Part shown: piece by piece, positions 31,264 to 41,734 of the stretch
Position numbering within the stretch: position 1 is the first letter of the stretch
Layout: the number at the start of each line of letters is the position of its first letter
NCBI GenBank assembly: GCA_003194525.1
Contig: NBIV01000015.1
Location: 62,001 to 126,000 of the forward strand
DNA length: 64,000 nt
Direction: 5' to 3'
Origin: Gracilariopsis chorda
Lineage: Eukaryota; Rhodophyta; Florideophyceae; Gracilariales; Gracilariaceae
Translations under genes and position numbers: made by a program
Notes under the pieces: generated by a model
What the model was told of the DNA's origin: nothing
The model's database searches: none
Seen by the model: only the letters and a program-made list of their open reading frames with translations

Positions 31264-32778
31264 ATGGCTTCCCTTGCTCCGCCCCTGCTTAAAGCGCTTC
31301 TTCTGTTCTCCCTCCTTCTCACCCTCCTCCCCCGCACAGCAGCAAACCGCATTAAAACCTTGAAACAATGTGCCGGTTCCTCAATTCCAGTATACCCTCC
31401 CAACAACCACAATTACAATCGTCTCAAAGCGCTCTCTTTTCGTTCCAACTTTGCCACCCCCCTTGCCATCGCAGAGGCACGCAATGAATGGCAAGTCTCC
31501 CAACTGGTCATCTGTGCTAGGAAAGCTCACATTCGAGTGTGCGCCCGTTCTGGCGGTCATTCTCTTATCGGTCATAACTTGTGCAAAGGGCTTGTCATCG
31601 ATTTGTCCGCCATGAGACAGGTGTCTATCAAACCTGGTTTCGTCGCCTTCATTCAACCTGGCGCCGTCTTGGGTGAAGTGCTCTGGACTTTGCATAAATC
31701 TAAACGATGGATGGCAGCCGGTGTTTGCCCCGCCGTCGGCTTTGCTGGATACGTCTTGGGAGGCGGGCACGGACCGTATGAAGGTAAGCTTGGAATAGCT
31801 TGTGATTCAATGCTGTCAGTTCGCATGGTGGATCGCTTCGGAAAGATCTTGGATGTGTCTAGGACGAAGCGCCCGTTCTTGTTCTGGGCTATGTGCGGCG
31901 CGGGCGGTGGACAATTTGGCATTGTTACTTCTTTCCGCTGGCGCACGGTGTCTTCGAAACAGTTTGATAACGCTGTGGTGTTCCGATTTAGATGGCCTGC
32001 TTCTCGTGGCGGCGAGTTAATGGACAAGTGGCAGCGGTATGGAGAATGGGGTGGCGCCGTCTGGTTCAGAATCGAGATTTATTTGGCAAAGCGCGATAAG
32101 GCTGTATTTGGATATGGTGCTTGCTACGGTGTCAAGAACGTGGCCGAGTGCATGGGAAGACTGAACAAAGCGCCCTTCTTCAATACACCTCAAAGAAGCA
32201 CCACTTACATTTCAACGGTCAGAAACGCACTGGACCTTCATGCATTCTTCGGACCTAAGGGTGGATGGGGAAGCTATCGGGCTAACAATTTGTATGAGGC
32301 AATGCTACAACAACGGGGTACCGAGAGTGGACAGGCAAATGAACGCATCTATCAATCAACGTTCCTTCGGAGCGCCGATAAGACTGGGCCGTCCAGGCAG
32401 TTTTGGCAACAGTACGTCAACTTTTGTCAATCGGCGTTTGGGGCAAGAAGTGTACCTTGGGTGGTGTGCGAGTTGAATTTGTTTAACAACGCTATTGACC
32501 GGAAGCAAAATAATGCGTTCCCGTTCCGACAGGCTAATCTCATCACTCATTTCATCGTTGGCGGCGGAAGTTCGCGAGACACAAGGTTTGTGTACAATCG
32601 CATGAAGAAGTATTTGCGCCCCTTTACCATTGGCGTATACGTGAACTATCCGGAGCTTTTCCTGGAGAATTATGCAAAGTCGTATTGGGGAGCGAATCTG
32701 GGGTGGCTGAAACGGGTGAAGAAGTTGTATGATCCTCGCAACTTCTTCATGAACCCTCAGCCGATTCCGGCGAGCTGA
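31264..32778 (+). CDS. Secreted berberine-bridge-type FAD-dependent oxidase
   Basis: A 504-residue single-exon protein. Residues 1-27 form a signal peptide. A PCMH-type FAD-binding domain follows, with RSGGHSLIGH (His99) and GVCPAVGFAGYVLGGGHG (Cys155). Those two residues occupy the positions that bind FAD bicovalently in berberine-bridge enzymes and carbohydrate oxidases. GAGGGQFGIVTSF ends the FAD domain. The C-terminus, YVNYPELFLENYAKSYWG and YDPRNFFMNPQPIP, is the BBE domain. Such enzymes oxidise sugars or other small molecules and release H2O2; red algal hexose oxidase belongs to the same superfamily. The substrate cannot be told here. Secretion with bicovalent flavin suggests extracellular H2O2 production, possibly defensive (inference). 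Confidence 0.92.
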   Translation: MASLAPPLLKALLLFSLLLTLLPRTAANRIKTLKQCAGSSIPVYPPNNHNYNRLKALSFRSNFATPLAIAEARNEWQVSQLVICARKAHIRVCARSGGHSLIGHNLCKGLVIDLSAMRQVSIKPGFVAFIQPGAVLGEVLWTLHKSKRWMAAGVCPAVGFAGYVLGGGHGPYEGKLGIACDSMLSVRMVDRFGKILDVSRTKRPFLFWAMCGAGGGQFGIVTSFRWRTVSSKQFDNAVVFRFRWPASRGGELMDKWQRYGEWGGAVWFRIEIYLAKRDKAVFGYGACYGVKNVAECMGRLNKAPFFNTPQRSTTYISTVRNALDLHAFFGPKGGWGSYRANNLYEAMLQQRGTESGQANERIYQSTFLRSADKTGPSRQFWQQYVNFCQSAFGARSVPWVVCELNLFNNAIDRKQNNAFPFRQANLITHFIVGGGSSRDTRFVYNRMKKYLRPFTIGVYVNYPELFLENYAKSYWGANLGWLKRVKKLYDPRNFFMNPQPIPAS

Positions 32779-33559
32779 TGTGGGCTTTGAATTGCATTAT
32801 CTACTTGACATGTTTTCGTGTTATCCAATCGTAGAAAATCTGTTGTATTGTGTACATATATATATATATATATATTTTTTGTTCGAGGTATTGTTAAGGT
32901 ACGGTCGTTTATGAAGGGGTTTCATGAACAGAGTGTAAAGGTGGGGGGGTATTTGATGTTGACTGAGAGCTTACGGCGTCGTTTGACTGAAAGGATTGGC
33001 ACCACTGATACTTTTTTCTATGGTGATGCCGCTCGTTCAGCCAGTATTGTGGCACGCGTTAGTGTACAAGGGTACTTTTCTATTTTCGGCGCGGTGCTGT
33101 TCCGCGACTTATTTGTGTGAGTCATATCGACGAACTCGCGCGGGTTGCGGGGCACGAGAAGGGGCAAAATTGGTCGCAAGTGGCAGGCGAGGTACCAATT
33201 TTGGCGTCGAGTGACCCGCACGAAGGGTAGTGGCATGAGCTGTACAATACAACGTGCTTATCGCTCGGCTGTGTGTGGTATCACCAGTGAACTGCAACGC
33301 AGGAATGCTTGAGATATGAACAAAAAAGGATGATATCGAAATCAACGCTTTCTCGAATGAAATCACTTTCGATACGGTAAGATTGCTGAGCACTCGGCCA
33401 CAGCGGTATTCATGCGCATAATCTTTGAGCTGGTCAGGCTGCTGATGGTCAGCGTTAATTGATTGAATCTTTACATATGAATTATATAAAATATTATTAT
33501 TCTCACCTTTCAGCCACCAGTCTTTATTCTTTGGATCTATTCATCACATAGGTAACACG
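32779..33559. other. 3' flank, TA microsatellite, no gene
   Basis: A (TA)n run at about 32,852-32,873 lies in the probable 3' UTR of the oxidase. Beyond it the sequence turns AT-rich to the target site of Copia 1. No coding signal seen. Confidence 0.5.
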
Positions 33560-33564
33560 AGAAG

Positions 33565-33701
33565 TGTAGCGGTTGTCACTCTGCCTTCTTTATTCCCCTC
33601 AGGGGAGTGAGAACGTTCAGTCTATTTATACTATCTCCATAAGGCTAGTGTGTGGACCCTGTGGCTCGTTCCAATGAGCGGCCACAGTCAGTCCATTCAC
33701 A
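33565..33701 (-). repeat. 3' LTR of Copia 1
   Basis: 137 bp, near-identical to 39375-39511, with TG...CA termini. The polypurine side (right of 33701, minus-strand sense GCGAGGGCCGG) is only moderately purine-rich. Confidence 0.92.
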
Positions 33702-33838
33702 CCGGCCCTCGCAAACGACTTAGTTAGAATCGTCTTGCGTTCTACTCTATCCAAGTGACGTAGTGGCTACCGTTAAAAATCTCAATGCAGTAAAACCTCT
33801 CAGGAAATATCTGTATCTTAAAGAAAAGGTATAGCCCT

Positions 33839-36800
33839 CTAGCCATTTGTATTAAGCAAACCTGCCAGAAATAAAAACCCCATGTAGCGACCTGCAGAAA
33901 AAAAATTCAAAATGTATGATATATAAAAGTACAGAGATAGAATAGAAAACCCGTCAGTCAAATCACAAAAAAGTCGAAGTTGGTAGTAGTAGTACTTATT
34001 TGAAGACATCAAGTCACAGAGAAACAATAGTTGCTTGAGTACTTCGTAGAAAACAGGCTCAGTAAGCACATCAGCAGCTTGCATTTCAGTCCCAACCAAT
34101 TTCAAATCCACAACATTGGTCTTTATCAGTTCTTTGACATGGTGATATTTAAGGGAAATGTGCTTCTTTCTTTCCAAGACCTATGGGTTCCTCAAAATCA
34201 ACAACGCATTCGACCTGTCTGTGAAAATAGATTTAGGTACATTTTCGGTTCATCGGTTAGAACTGTTTCGTTTCCTACTTTCCAAAACAATCTCCGCAAT
34301 CACCTTAGCATTGTACTGCAATAATAAAGTGCAATATACTCTTCTTCTTCAAAAGACAACGCAACAAGCGTTTGTGTCTTGGTCGTTTACATCATCGGTG
34401 CTTCAATCACCTTGATAAACAATCCAGTCGTATACTTCCTTGTCTCACGACATCCACCCCGATCTTCATCGCAATATTTCTCCGTTAGCGCTTTATTATG
34501 GGTGGGAAAGAACAAGCAAAGTCTTTTTTTACCCTTCAAGTACCCTAGTACTTTCTTTCCAAGTCCCACGTGCCTCATGCATGGGTCTTGGACTTGCGTT
34601 GCTAGCATAGATGCTGCAAAAATTATGTATGGCCTTGAAGACACTGCCAGGTACATTAAATTGCCCACCATCTTCCGGTACCGATTATGAATGCCAGGTG
34701 CAAGACTGAGTTCTTCTTCCCCTCGGCGTGTGAGCTCGCATTGAGAATTAATGGTGTCCTAGTACTGTTTGAGTGGCTCAATTCATTTTTGTTCAAAATC
34801 TTTTTGACATACCTAGTCTGTCGGACCGTGATGTCGGTTTTGTTCCTCTCAACGTCAAGTCCGATGAATGACCTAACTTCTCCAAGAGGTTTGACCTCTA
34901 ACAGCTTCTGCATCTCAACTTTGAAGTCATTAAGTAAGGAATGCGAATCACATGACATCAAGGTGTCGTCCGCAACGATCATTAATGACAATGTATCACT
35001 TGTAGCTTTATATATGTAAAGGCAACTGTCCGTACAAAATTGTGTGAATCCTAGTCGTAATAGTGCCTTATGTAGTAGTGAACCCCATATCTTCGCGGTT
35101 TGGCGTGCCAAATAGAGAGATTTAAGCAGCAAGCATACTTTTTCAGAGACGAATGAGGATCCAGAGGCGTTTTGTGTTTGCTCCATTATTAAGGGTTCGT
35201 CGACATCCCCGTAGAGCTACGCATTGCTTATGTCCATTGCCTCCAACATTAGGCCTTGGGCTGCAGCTTTGGCGAGGATGAGACAGATAGTTTCTTGTAG
35301 TGCGACGGGGGCGTACAGGTCGTCGGGGTCGAAGTCCAAGTACGGACGTTGTAAGTCGCCCCGTGCTATGCAGCGTGCTTTCGGAAGTATTTGTGGGAGA
35401 TCAGATCTCAGATATTTTGCTATGAATCTCCAAAGGAAGGGTAACGGCTTCGTATTTTGTTTTCTGTCTACAAGCCTCCACGTTCCTCGTTGCAGTAGGG
35501 CGTTGTATTCTCTGTCGATTGCTTCTGCCCATCATGGCATTACTCCTGCTTCCTTAAAGCTCTTAGGAACTCTGCCATCATCTTGAAGATCTCTTAAAAG
35601 AGAGTGTGCAGTCAAACAATGCACTAAATAGGCATCCAGACGCTCTTCCTCATCTTCCTCCATCCTTCTCTCGGATTCGTGACGACTAATTGAAAAGAAG
35701 TCTATTATTTCGTTGATGGATGGAAGGGCTTCCTTGTTCATTTTGAAGTCTGCTTCGCGGCACATTATTACTTTTCCCATCGAGGGAACGTAAATTCTTA
35801 ACAGAATTCGTGGGCTATGCATCCCAACAAAATGGCCTGGAACAGCACGAGGTAGTAGCTTCTTGTTCGCTACTGTCTCGGAACGATATATATACGCATG
35901 TTTCTTCTGTCCAAACTTGAGAATATTTGTAAAGTCAGGCTTTAGTCCGAACCATAGTGTGAAGGGGACCTTCATTCCTACTCGGTGATTTAGTAGGCAG
36001 TTCCTTAGGTAGGTGGCATGCGAGATTGCTTCCTCCCATAGCTTATGAGGCAAATTTGCAGCGAACAGGAAAGTTTGTGCAATCTTTTACAAGTCTTGGA
36101 TGATTTCTCCGTGACACCAGTTGATTGGTGCGCATACGGTGGAGTGAATTCAAGTATCATTCTGTTCTCCGTAGCCTAGGTGACGAAGTCGTTGGACCTA
36201 TTCTCACACGCCCCGTCAAGGCGAACGCGGAATATTCGGTGTGGAGAGTTCATTTTTGTCGAAAAAGTAAACGGAACCTACCCTTGTGTTATCGTCATTA
36301 AGTACCTGCATGTACTTAGAACCTTGTAAGGAGCTCGGGGTTATGGGGACGGTGAGGTCCATGTGTGTTAGTTCCAATGGCTCTTCCGCGATCCAGTCAG
36401 ATTGTGTGAGTGGAGCATGTTTGGTACCAGCGTCGATGCACAGGTTACAGCAAATATTGTTTACTTCTGTCGCGGATAGTATAGGTACTCCATCACATTG
36501 TTCGATGCAAGATAGAAGTCGATCGTGACCGGGGTGTCCACGTTTCTCATGCCAGTCTTTGGCAGTGCTGCCTGGAGAGTTTGACGCTGTTTTTGCGCGT
36601 GGGGGAGGCGTAGGACTTGGCAAAGGGTAAAGTCCGTCCCTTGGCATTGACTTGTAAAGTTCTGTTCCAGTTGAGCGATCTTTGATGATGAACATCGAAG
36701 TCTCTTGGCTGTAGGAAAATATTAATTCTACGTGCCTTGAAAGCACGGAGAGGGATACGAGGTTAGAGTCGAAGGATGGCGTATGCTTCGCAGGTAACAG

Positions 36801-37943
36801 TATCCCATTTCCAAGCGGTAGGTTTATTGTTCCAAAGCCTATTATATCAGGCGTGTGGTCACAATTAGTTACCGTTTGTGGTGTACTGCGTTTGTAGTCC
36901 CAAAATAGGTCCCTCTCGTTGACGAAAACATGACTTGCGCTTGATTTTAGCCATGTTGGTATGCTGTCATCATATTGAGGACTTGCATTTGCTATTGCAA
37001 CGAAACCTCGGTTGGGACCACCTTGTTCGCTGTTGTTACGATTGTTATTTGCTTGTCGTGGGTTACGGTGCGTATCCCAGTTTCTGCTTTTGTTCTGGTT
37101 TCGGTCCTCGTGAGGTTTCATGTTCCGCTTGGAGTTCCAGTGAGTTTTTTGCCTCTCGTTGTTCGTATGGTTCTTCTTTCGTGACCAGCACTCAGAACTG
37201 ATGTGTCCTATTAGTCTGCATTTCCAGCACTGTACTCCTGTCTTTCTTTTTTAAGAGGGTTGCTTGCTCCAAATGGTAGACTTCTTTGCGGCAGATTATG
37301 GGTGAATGCTGTCGTTGTTGGTTGTTTTAGTCCTTATGGAGGGAGTAGAGGCTCTGTGTATTCGACGATCCATCTCTGAACGGACAAGTGACACTACTTG
37401 GTCGTGCTCCATGTTCGTAGCATCTGCTATTAATGTTTTGGCCATGAGTGAGTCGGGTAAGGTGCAAAGCAGAGTGGCAGTTTTCTCTTTGTCCGTCAGT
37501 AGATCTCCAAGTCTGGCAGGTTCTAATTAAGTTGTTTCCAACTCAATGAGGTGTTCCTGTATGTCATCACCATTTTTAAAAGTTAAAGTGTTTAGTTTCT
37601 GTCGGAGGTTTAGCTTGGATTGCATGTTATCCTTCTTGTATGTCGACTCAAGTTTCTTCCACACCTCCAAACCAGAGCAGTACTCCCGTTCTAGTAACTC
37701 GGAGACAGCAACGATAGGCTTCGTGCCCAAGTTCTGTACGATGGCCGATCTTGCTTTTCGATCGGCATCGTCCCATCGCTTGCGTGCTTGCGCGCTACCA
37801 TGAGTTGGGCGTGTTTCTATGAGCACTAATAGTGCTTGCAAGCTATGCGCTATGTCCTGCACGTATATTTGCCATGTGTAGTACTCGGCGTTCCCTTTTA
37901 GTCTGGGTATACGTTTGGTCTCGTGATATTTATCAATGTCCAT
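33839..37943 (-). pseudogene. Copia 1 gag-pol, broken into several frames
   Basis: On the minus strand from 37943: a Gag domain (YTWQIYVQDI..., to 37527); a perfect CCHC knuckle CWKCRLIGHISSEC (37188-37229); a protease region whose catalytic Asp-Ser-Gly is replaced (WLKSSASHV); the GAG-pre-integrase WHEKRGHPGH and integrase zinc-finger Cys pair (36216-37121); an integrase C-terminal part (35532-36053); reverse transcriptase with an ADD catalytic block (IVADDTLM, 34656-35186); and RNase H ending in KYHHVKELI and Q.AD.LT (33839-34671). Multiple stops and shifts separate the segments, so the element cannot make its own proteins. Confidence 0.92.
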
Positions 37944-38027
37944 CGCAGAGTGAACTCTACACGAGACGCAGATAAAGTAGTGGATAAAGTGTCTTCACCG
38001 GTGTCCTACCGGGGGAGGGATCCTCCT

Positions 38028-38560
38028 TTTACTTCTTGAATGTTCCGGGCCACTGGCAGGAGATGCTATCGCCGAACCCCTAAAGGTCAGACCCCTGACT
38101 CCGAGTAAGACTCTCTCGGTGAGATGCGATATCAACAGCCTGCCCAAGTTCTGTGCAATACAGAACGAGGGTGCGTGTAACTTACGGGATGTCCAGGAGA
38201 GATTACTAACAGCCGGATATGTGTTCACCAGTTTACCCCCTCTGATATCTTTCGGTTACTTGCTCGTCAAACATGCTCTGGTTCGCTCGCTGATCTGTCG
38301 TTGGAGTCCGGGCTGAACGGTGAGACACCCTGTCACCGACAATTCGCAGCCACACCCCATCTGTGCTGGTTATCTAGTGCGCTTACTCGCTGCCAGATTA
38401 GTTCAAGTCCCCTTACGGTACTGAGCTTTCGGACTCCTTTGAGAGACCATTTTCCAACTTCCATTCACTGGGTATTGGCTGCGGAGGGCCTGCTCGGGAC
38501 TTGGTGTCTCGTCGTACAGTCAAAGTCCCTGGTAGGGTGTTGACAGGCGAGGCCTTGTGT
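38028..38560. repeat. Dispersed ~500-bp repeat, copy 1
   Basis: It aligns almost without gaps to 58,362-58,860 (constant offset about 20,334): GTAAGAC at 38105/58439, CAGCCT(G/A)CCCA at 38137/58470, and AGGAGAG(A/C)TACTA(A/T)CAGC near 38195/58529. Identity is perhaps 60-65%. It sits in the Copia 1 leader between gag and the minisatellite. Nature unknown; a solo LTR, a small non-autonomous element or a shared retroelement leader are possible. Confidence 0.6.
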
Positions 38561-38599
38561 TCAGGACTTTAGCAGACGGCGGCAATTATTAACAGCTTG

Positions 38600-39125
38600 G
38601 ACAGGAGAGAGGGGCGGCCAAAGGCAAAAGCTGCTGGGGGGGTTGTGGTTGTATGCCAGAAGCCTGTGTCCACGTGGGGAAGCGCGGGCGGGGAGGAAGG
38701 CCAGTCCAAAGGCGGCAGCCGCGGGGAAGGTTCAATGGCAGAAGCCGTGCGGCAGGGGAGAGCCAGTCCAGAGGCAGCCGCGGGGAGGGTTCATTGGCAG
38801 AAGCTACGGGGGTGGGGGTGGCGGCCAAAGGTGGAAGCCGCAGGGGGGGAGCCGAAGCCTGCCCAAAGGTGGCAGCCACGTGGAGGGAGAGGAGGAGGGC
38901 GGCGGTCAAAGGCGGAAGCAGCAGGGGGGGGAGAAGAACCCAGTCCAAAGGTCTCAGTCGCGTGGGGGGGGGGTGCGGCGACCATAATCAGAAGCCGCAG
39001 GGGGCGTGGAGAGCAAAATTCGGACCAATTGCGTGAGCCCCGTGGGTGAAAGGGGGTCGGCGGCTGAAAGCAGAAGCTGCAGGGGGCGTGGGGAGGAGAA
39101 GCCGGTCCAAAGTTGGCAGCTGCAG
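38600..39125. repeat. Degenerate G-rich minisatellite in Copia 1 leader
   Basis: Recurring words (G)GCCAAAGGNGGAAGC, CCAGTCCAAAGG, GCAGAAGC and CAGGGGG(G) are arranged in diverged units of roughly 30-70 bp over about 0.5 kb. The plus strand is strongly G-rich (many G5-G9 runs), so the element's own RNA would be C-rich here. Open plus-strand frames across it are repeat artefacts. Confidence 0.8.
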
Positions 39126-39155
39126 GGAACGCAGAGCGCGCAAGGCACGCTTAGA

Positions 39156-39176
39156 GCCCGGCTAGAGAAGCCGGGC
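39156..39176. other. Perfect 8-bp stem-loop near Copia 1 5' LTR
   Basis: GCCCGGCT, a 5-nt loop AGAGA, then AGCCGGGC. It lies 200 bp inside the 5' LTR on the leader side. A role in packaging or dimerisation is speculation. Confidence 0.5.
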
Positions 39177-39360
39177 GTTCCGTGAGATGTGCGATGAGCT
39201 TCCTTTGCTCGTAGGGTGCAGTTAAACAGTGATTGCTGCAGCGTCTCTGAACGGTAATTTTTCTTGCGTGTGCATTTGCAGCGGCGGCTGCTGTCTAATT
39301 AACGGTACTGTTATCGATAATGTATATTATATATTCGCTATCAGGCCTGTCGTATGCCCA

Positions 39361-39374
39361 CAGCGATGCTACCA
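39361..39374 (-). other. Primer-binding site of Copia 1
   Basis: The minus-strand sequence TGGTAGCATCGCTG begins immediately after the 5' LTR. TGGTAGCA complements a tRNA 3' end ...TGCTACCA, as expected for initiator tRNA-Met priming; the exact tRNA is not in this window. Confidence 0.7.
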
Positions 39375-39511
39375 TGTAGCATTTGTCTCGCTGCCTTCTT
39401 TATTCTCCGTAAGGGAGTGAGAACGTTCAGTCTATTTATACTATCTCCATAAGGCTAGTGTGTGGATTCTCTGGCTCGTTCCAATGAGTGGCCACAGTCA
39501 GTCCATTCACA
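39375..39511 (-). repeat. 5' LTR of Copia 1
   Basis: 137 bp, TG...CA, a direct repeat of 33565-33701. It is followed outward by the AGAAG target duplication. Confidence 0.92.
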
Positions 39512-39516
39512 AGAAG

Positions 39517-40080
39517 GGATATCCATTTGCTTCGTCACGGGACAGAATACAAAAAGGTCCTCACACGGGCAATGTACCACATTATCGCAAAGTCCATGGA
39601 ATCTCTGGGTCCGTTAGAGCGTCTCCACTGGCAAGAGGGTTTTATTCCAAAAAGTAGACATGTGCCCACCTGTTATTGGGTATCCATTTTGAACTTCCTT
39701 TTTGTAAGAGACCCGTTTCAAATAATTCTAGATTGAACCTCAGCAACGGCAGATGTCTCGAACTGGTACTGTATGACTTTGTGCTAATAAATTCAAAGAT
39801 GATGGTTGATCATCAACTATGCACTTCGCACTTCAACAGAAAAGCCAAGCGCTTGACATGTCACAGCTTTGAAAATACCTTGGTTCATCATGCATTCGTT
39901 GATGGACAGCGTTGACGATAATGCTGCTTTCACAGCCGCTCTATAGATTCACATGACAATGATGGCAGTTAGCCGCTCTCAAACTTCTCCCGTTTACGAT
40001 GGTTCAAGACCTGGGAAGCAACCAATGTTTTTCGAGATTTCAAAATGGCTCATAGAATTCTGATGTTGGACTATTTCTGA
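39517..40080. other. Flank of the PIF/Harbinger transposase
   Basis: Before Copia 1 inserted, this was contiguous with the sequence left of 33,560. It may hold the 5' part of the Harbinger element. The plus frame 39488-39736 reads acceptably as protein but I cannot assign it. No terminal inverted repeat was identified. Confidence 0.35.
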
Positions 40081-41199
40081 GTGAAAGAAAAGGTGAGGGA
40101 AGATAGGTCCAACCAATTGGCGCCAGTTTATCAAGCACCTATCTTTGAGAGGCGATTCATAATGTCCAGGAAGCTTTTCAATCGCATATTCTCTGCTGTT
40201 TCTTTGAACAGCCCGTTCATCATATCTGGACTGCGTCTGGAGCTCACTGGACCGTTTGGAGCTAGCTCTTTGCAAACAGTCGTAGCTTCCCCTCGGTATA
40301 TTGCACATGAATCCCTTGCAGATAGTTTGTACGAGTATTGCCGCTTGGATTAGTCACAAACGTTGCTGGCGATGAAGGAGTATTGCAATTCCGTTGTGAA
40401 CTGCTTCGCTGCATGCCACTTGCATTTGCTGACACCAGAAGGTTTGAAAGGGATTGAGAGTGGATTTTGGGATGTTATCTGACCAGGATACATGGGCTTC
40501 ATCGACTGTGCGGGATGAGACTGGGCGGTTTGTCCAACAGATTTGCAGGGTATCATGAATACTAATGAGAAGAAACCTGTTGTACGCTTATAAGCTTTGC
40601 ATGACCTACATTAACACATATGTCATCTTTGCTTCGTTTTTCCTCGATCAATGAATGATTTGAATGTTCTCACGATTATTCCATTCTTTAATAGTATTCT
40701 ACCAGGAACGATTCCTTGCGTTGATGTGAGCTACGAAACTGCCAGCGAAATCTTTGATTGGATTTATATTTTGGCAGACGGCATATATCCAGAGTATGAG
40801 ATAATTATGAATAATATCTTCTCCTTGCAGGGTAAGAAAGCCGAGCGTCTTGTGGAGGTACAGGAAGCAGCTCGTAAAAGCGTCGAAAGGGTTTTTTGTG
40901 TTCTTTTTAAATGGTTTGGGGTATTACAGAGACCTTCTCGTTTTTGGTTTAGCAGTGATATGCAAAAGGTTACACAGGCATGCTGCCCAATCCACAACCT
41001 GCTAATTGAAAACCGCAAGGAGTGGTTTATTGGGAACGGGGTACGAGTTGTAAGGCAAAATCTAGCTGATGGAGAAGCCGAAGCATTGGATGATTTCTCT
41101 CTGGTACCGTATCATACAGACAGAGAAAAAATGGATGCTTTCTTTCCGTCAATGGCAGAAATCCCAAAAGAAATCAGGAGGAAAACAAAACTGCTGTAG
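40081..41199 (+). pseudogene. PIF/Harbinger-type transposase, one frame with five stops
   Basis: A single reading frame runs through the whole segment. The N-terminus has IFERRFIMSRKLFNRI and a SLADSLYEYCRL helix. The catalytic core follows: GFIDC (Asp, 40504-40506), PRSMNDLNVL (Asp, 40657-40659), LADGIYPEY, then QEAARKSVERVF (Glu, 40885-40887) and IHNLLIENR. This is the plant-transposon-protein form of the PIF/Harbinger DDE nuclease. Stops interrupt at 40351 (TAG), 40480 and 40516 (TGA), and 40591 and 40612 (TAA), yet there is no frameshift and all three acidic residues survive. A GTG at 40081 starts the readable part; the real start is unknown. Confidence 0.85.
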
Positions 41200-41734
41200 T
41201 GGTTGTAGCGCAGGCACGTGTCTAGAGCGCGCGCCCACGGCAGCCAAATTGTTAGTGGACCGTTCGCGAGACGTACGGAGCTTGTGCTGCCTGCAGTGAG
41301 CTTTGCGAGCTCACGCCGTGAAGAAGGACAATAAAGACCAAGCCGATCTGCTTCTGGGAAGGACCCGAGGAGGGCAGACGGTGGGAGAACTTTTTAGCTC
41401 CCAAAACATACTTGCCGGGGAGATAGACGAAGTGGCTCTGCTGCTCATTACCCGCACGCATCAAGACTCGATCTCAACAAAAAAAAACAAGATTGCAAAA
41501 TGCCGTTGTAGACCATACCCAGTCTTTCTATGGGAGCAAATAAATAGTGGCCTTAACAAAGATCTCTGTGCTGAATAAAGTGTTTCAAACTTTAACCTTT
41601 AAATGGTTCAGTCGATTAACACCAAAATTGACATGCGAGAGGGCACTCGATTGCCACCTTATAATTCTGGTGTGATGGGGTACCTGCTACTTTCACAACT
41701 GCCCTTCTCATACAATTCTGAAACATTGCCAGCT
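41200..41734. other. Spacer between convergent Harbinger genes
   Basis: The 3' ends of the plus-strand transposase and minus-strand Myb-like gene converge here. AATAAA occurs at 41,329 (ACAATAAAG) and 41,539 (plus). No gene seen. Confidence 0.4.

Larger units (their letters stand above)
33565..39511 (-). mobile_element. Copia 1, complete but degenerate LTR retrotransposon
   Basis: Two 137-bp direct repeats, TGTAGC...TTCACA, at 33565-33701 and 39375-39511 bound the element. The flanks carry an identical 5-bp target duplication AGAAG (33560-33564 and 39512-39516). The coding strand is minus: Gag and CCHC, then protease/integrase, then reverse transcriptase and RNase H. Integrase before RT is the Ty1/Copia order. 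About 12 mismatches between the LTRs (roughly 91% identity by eye) and multiple frame breaks indicate an old insertion. Length 5947 bp. Confidence 0.93.

Noticed and set aside
33574-33701. Shorter 128-bp LTR boundary (TGTC start) for Copia 1
   Set aside because: Extending to TGTAGC at 33565/39375 reveals the AGAAG target duplication and an abutting primer site, so the 137-bp boundary is right.
38597-39049. 150-codon plus frame in the G-rich array
   Set aside because: A minisatellite with few stops in all frames; not a gene.
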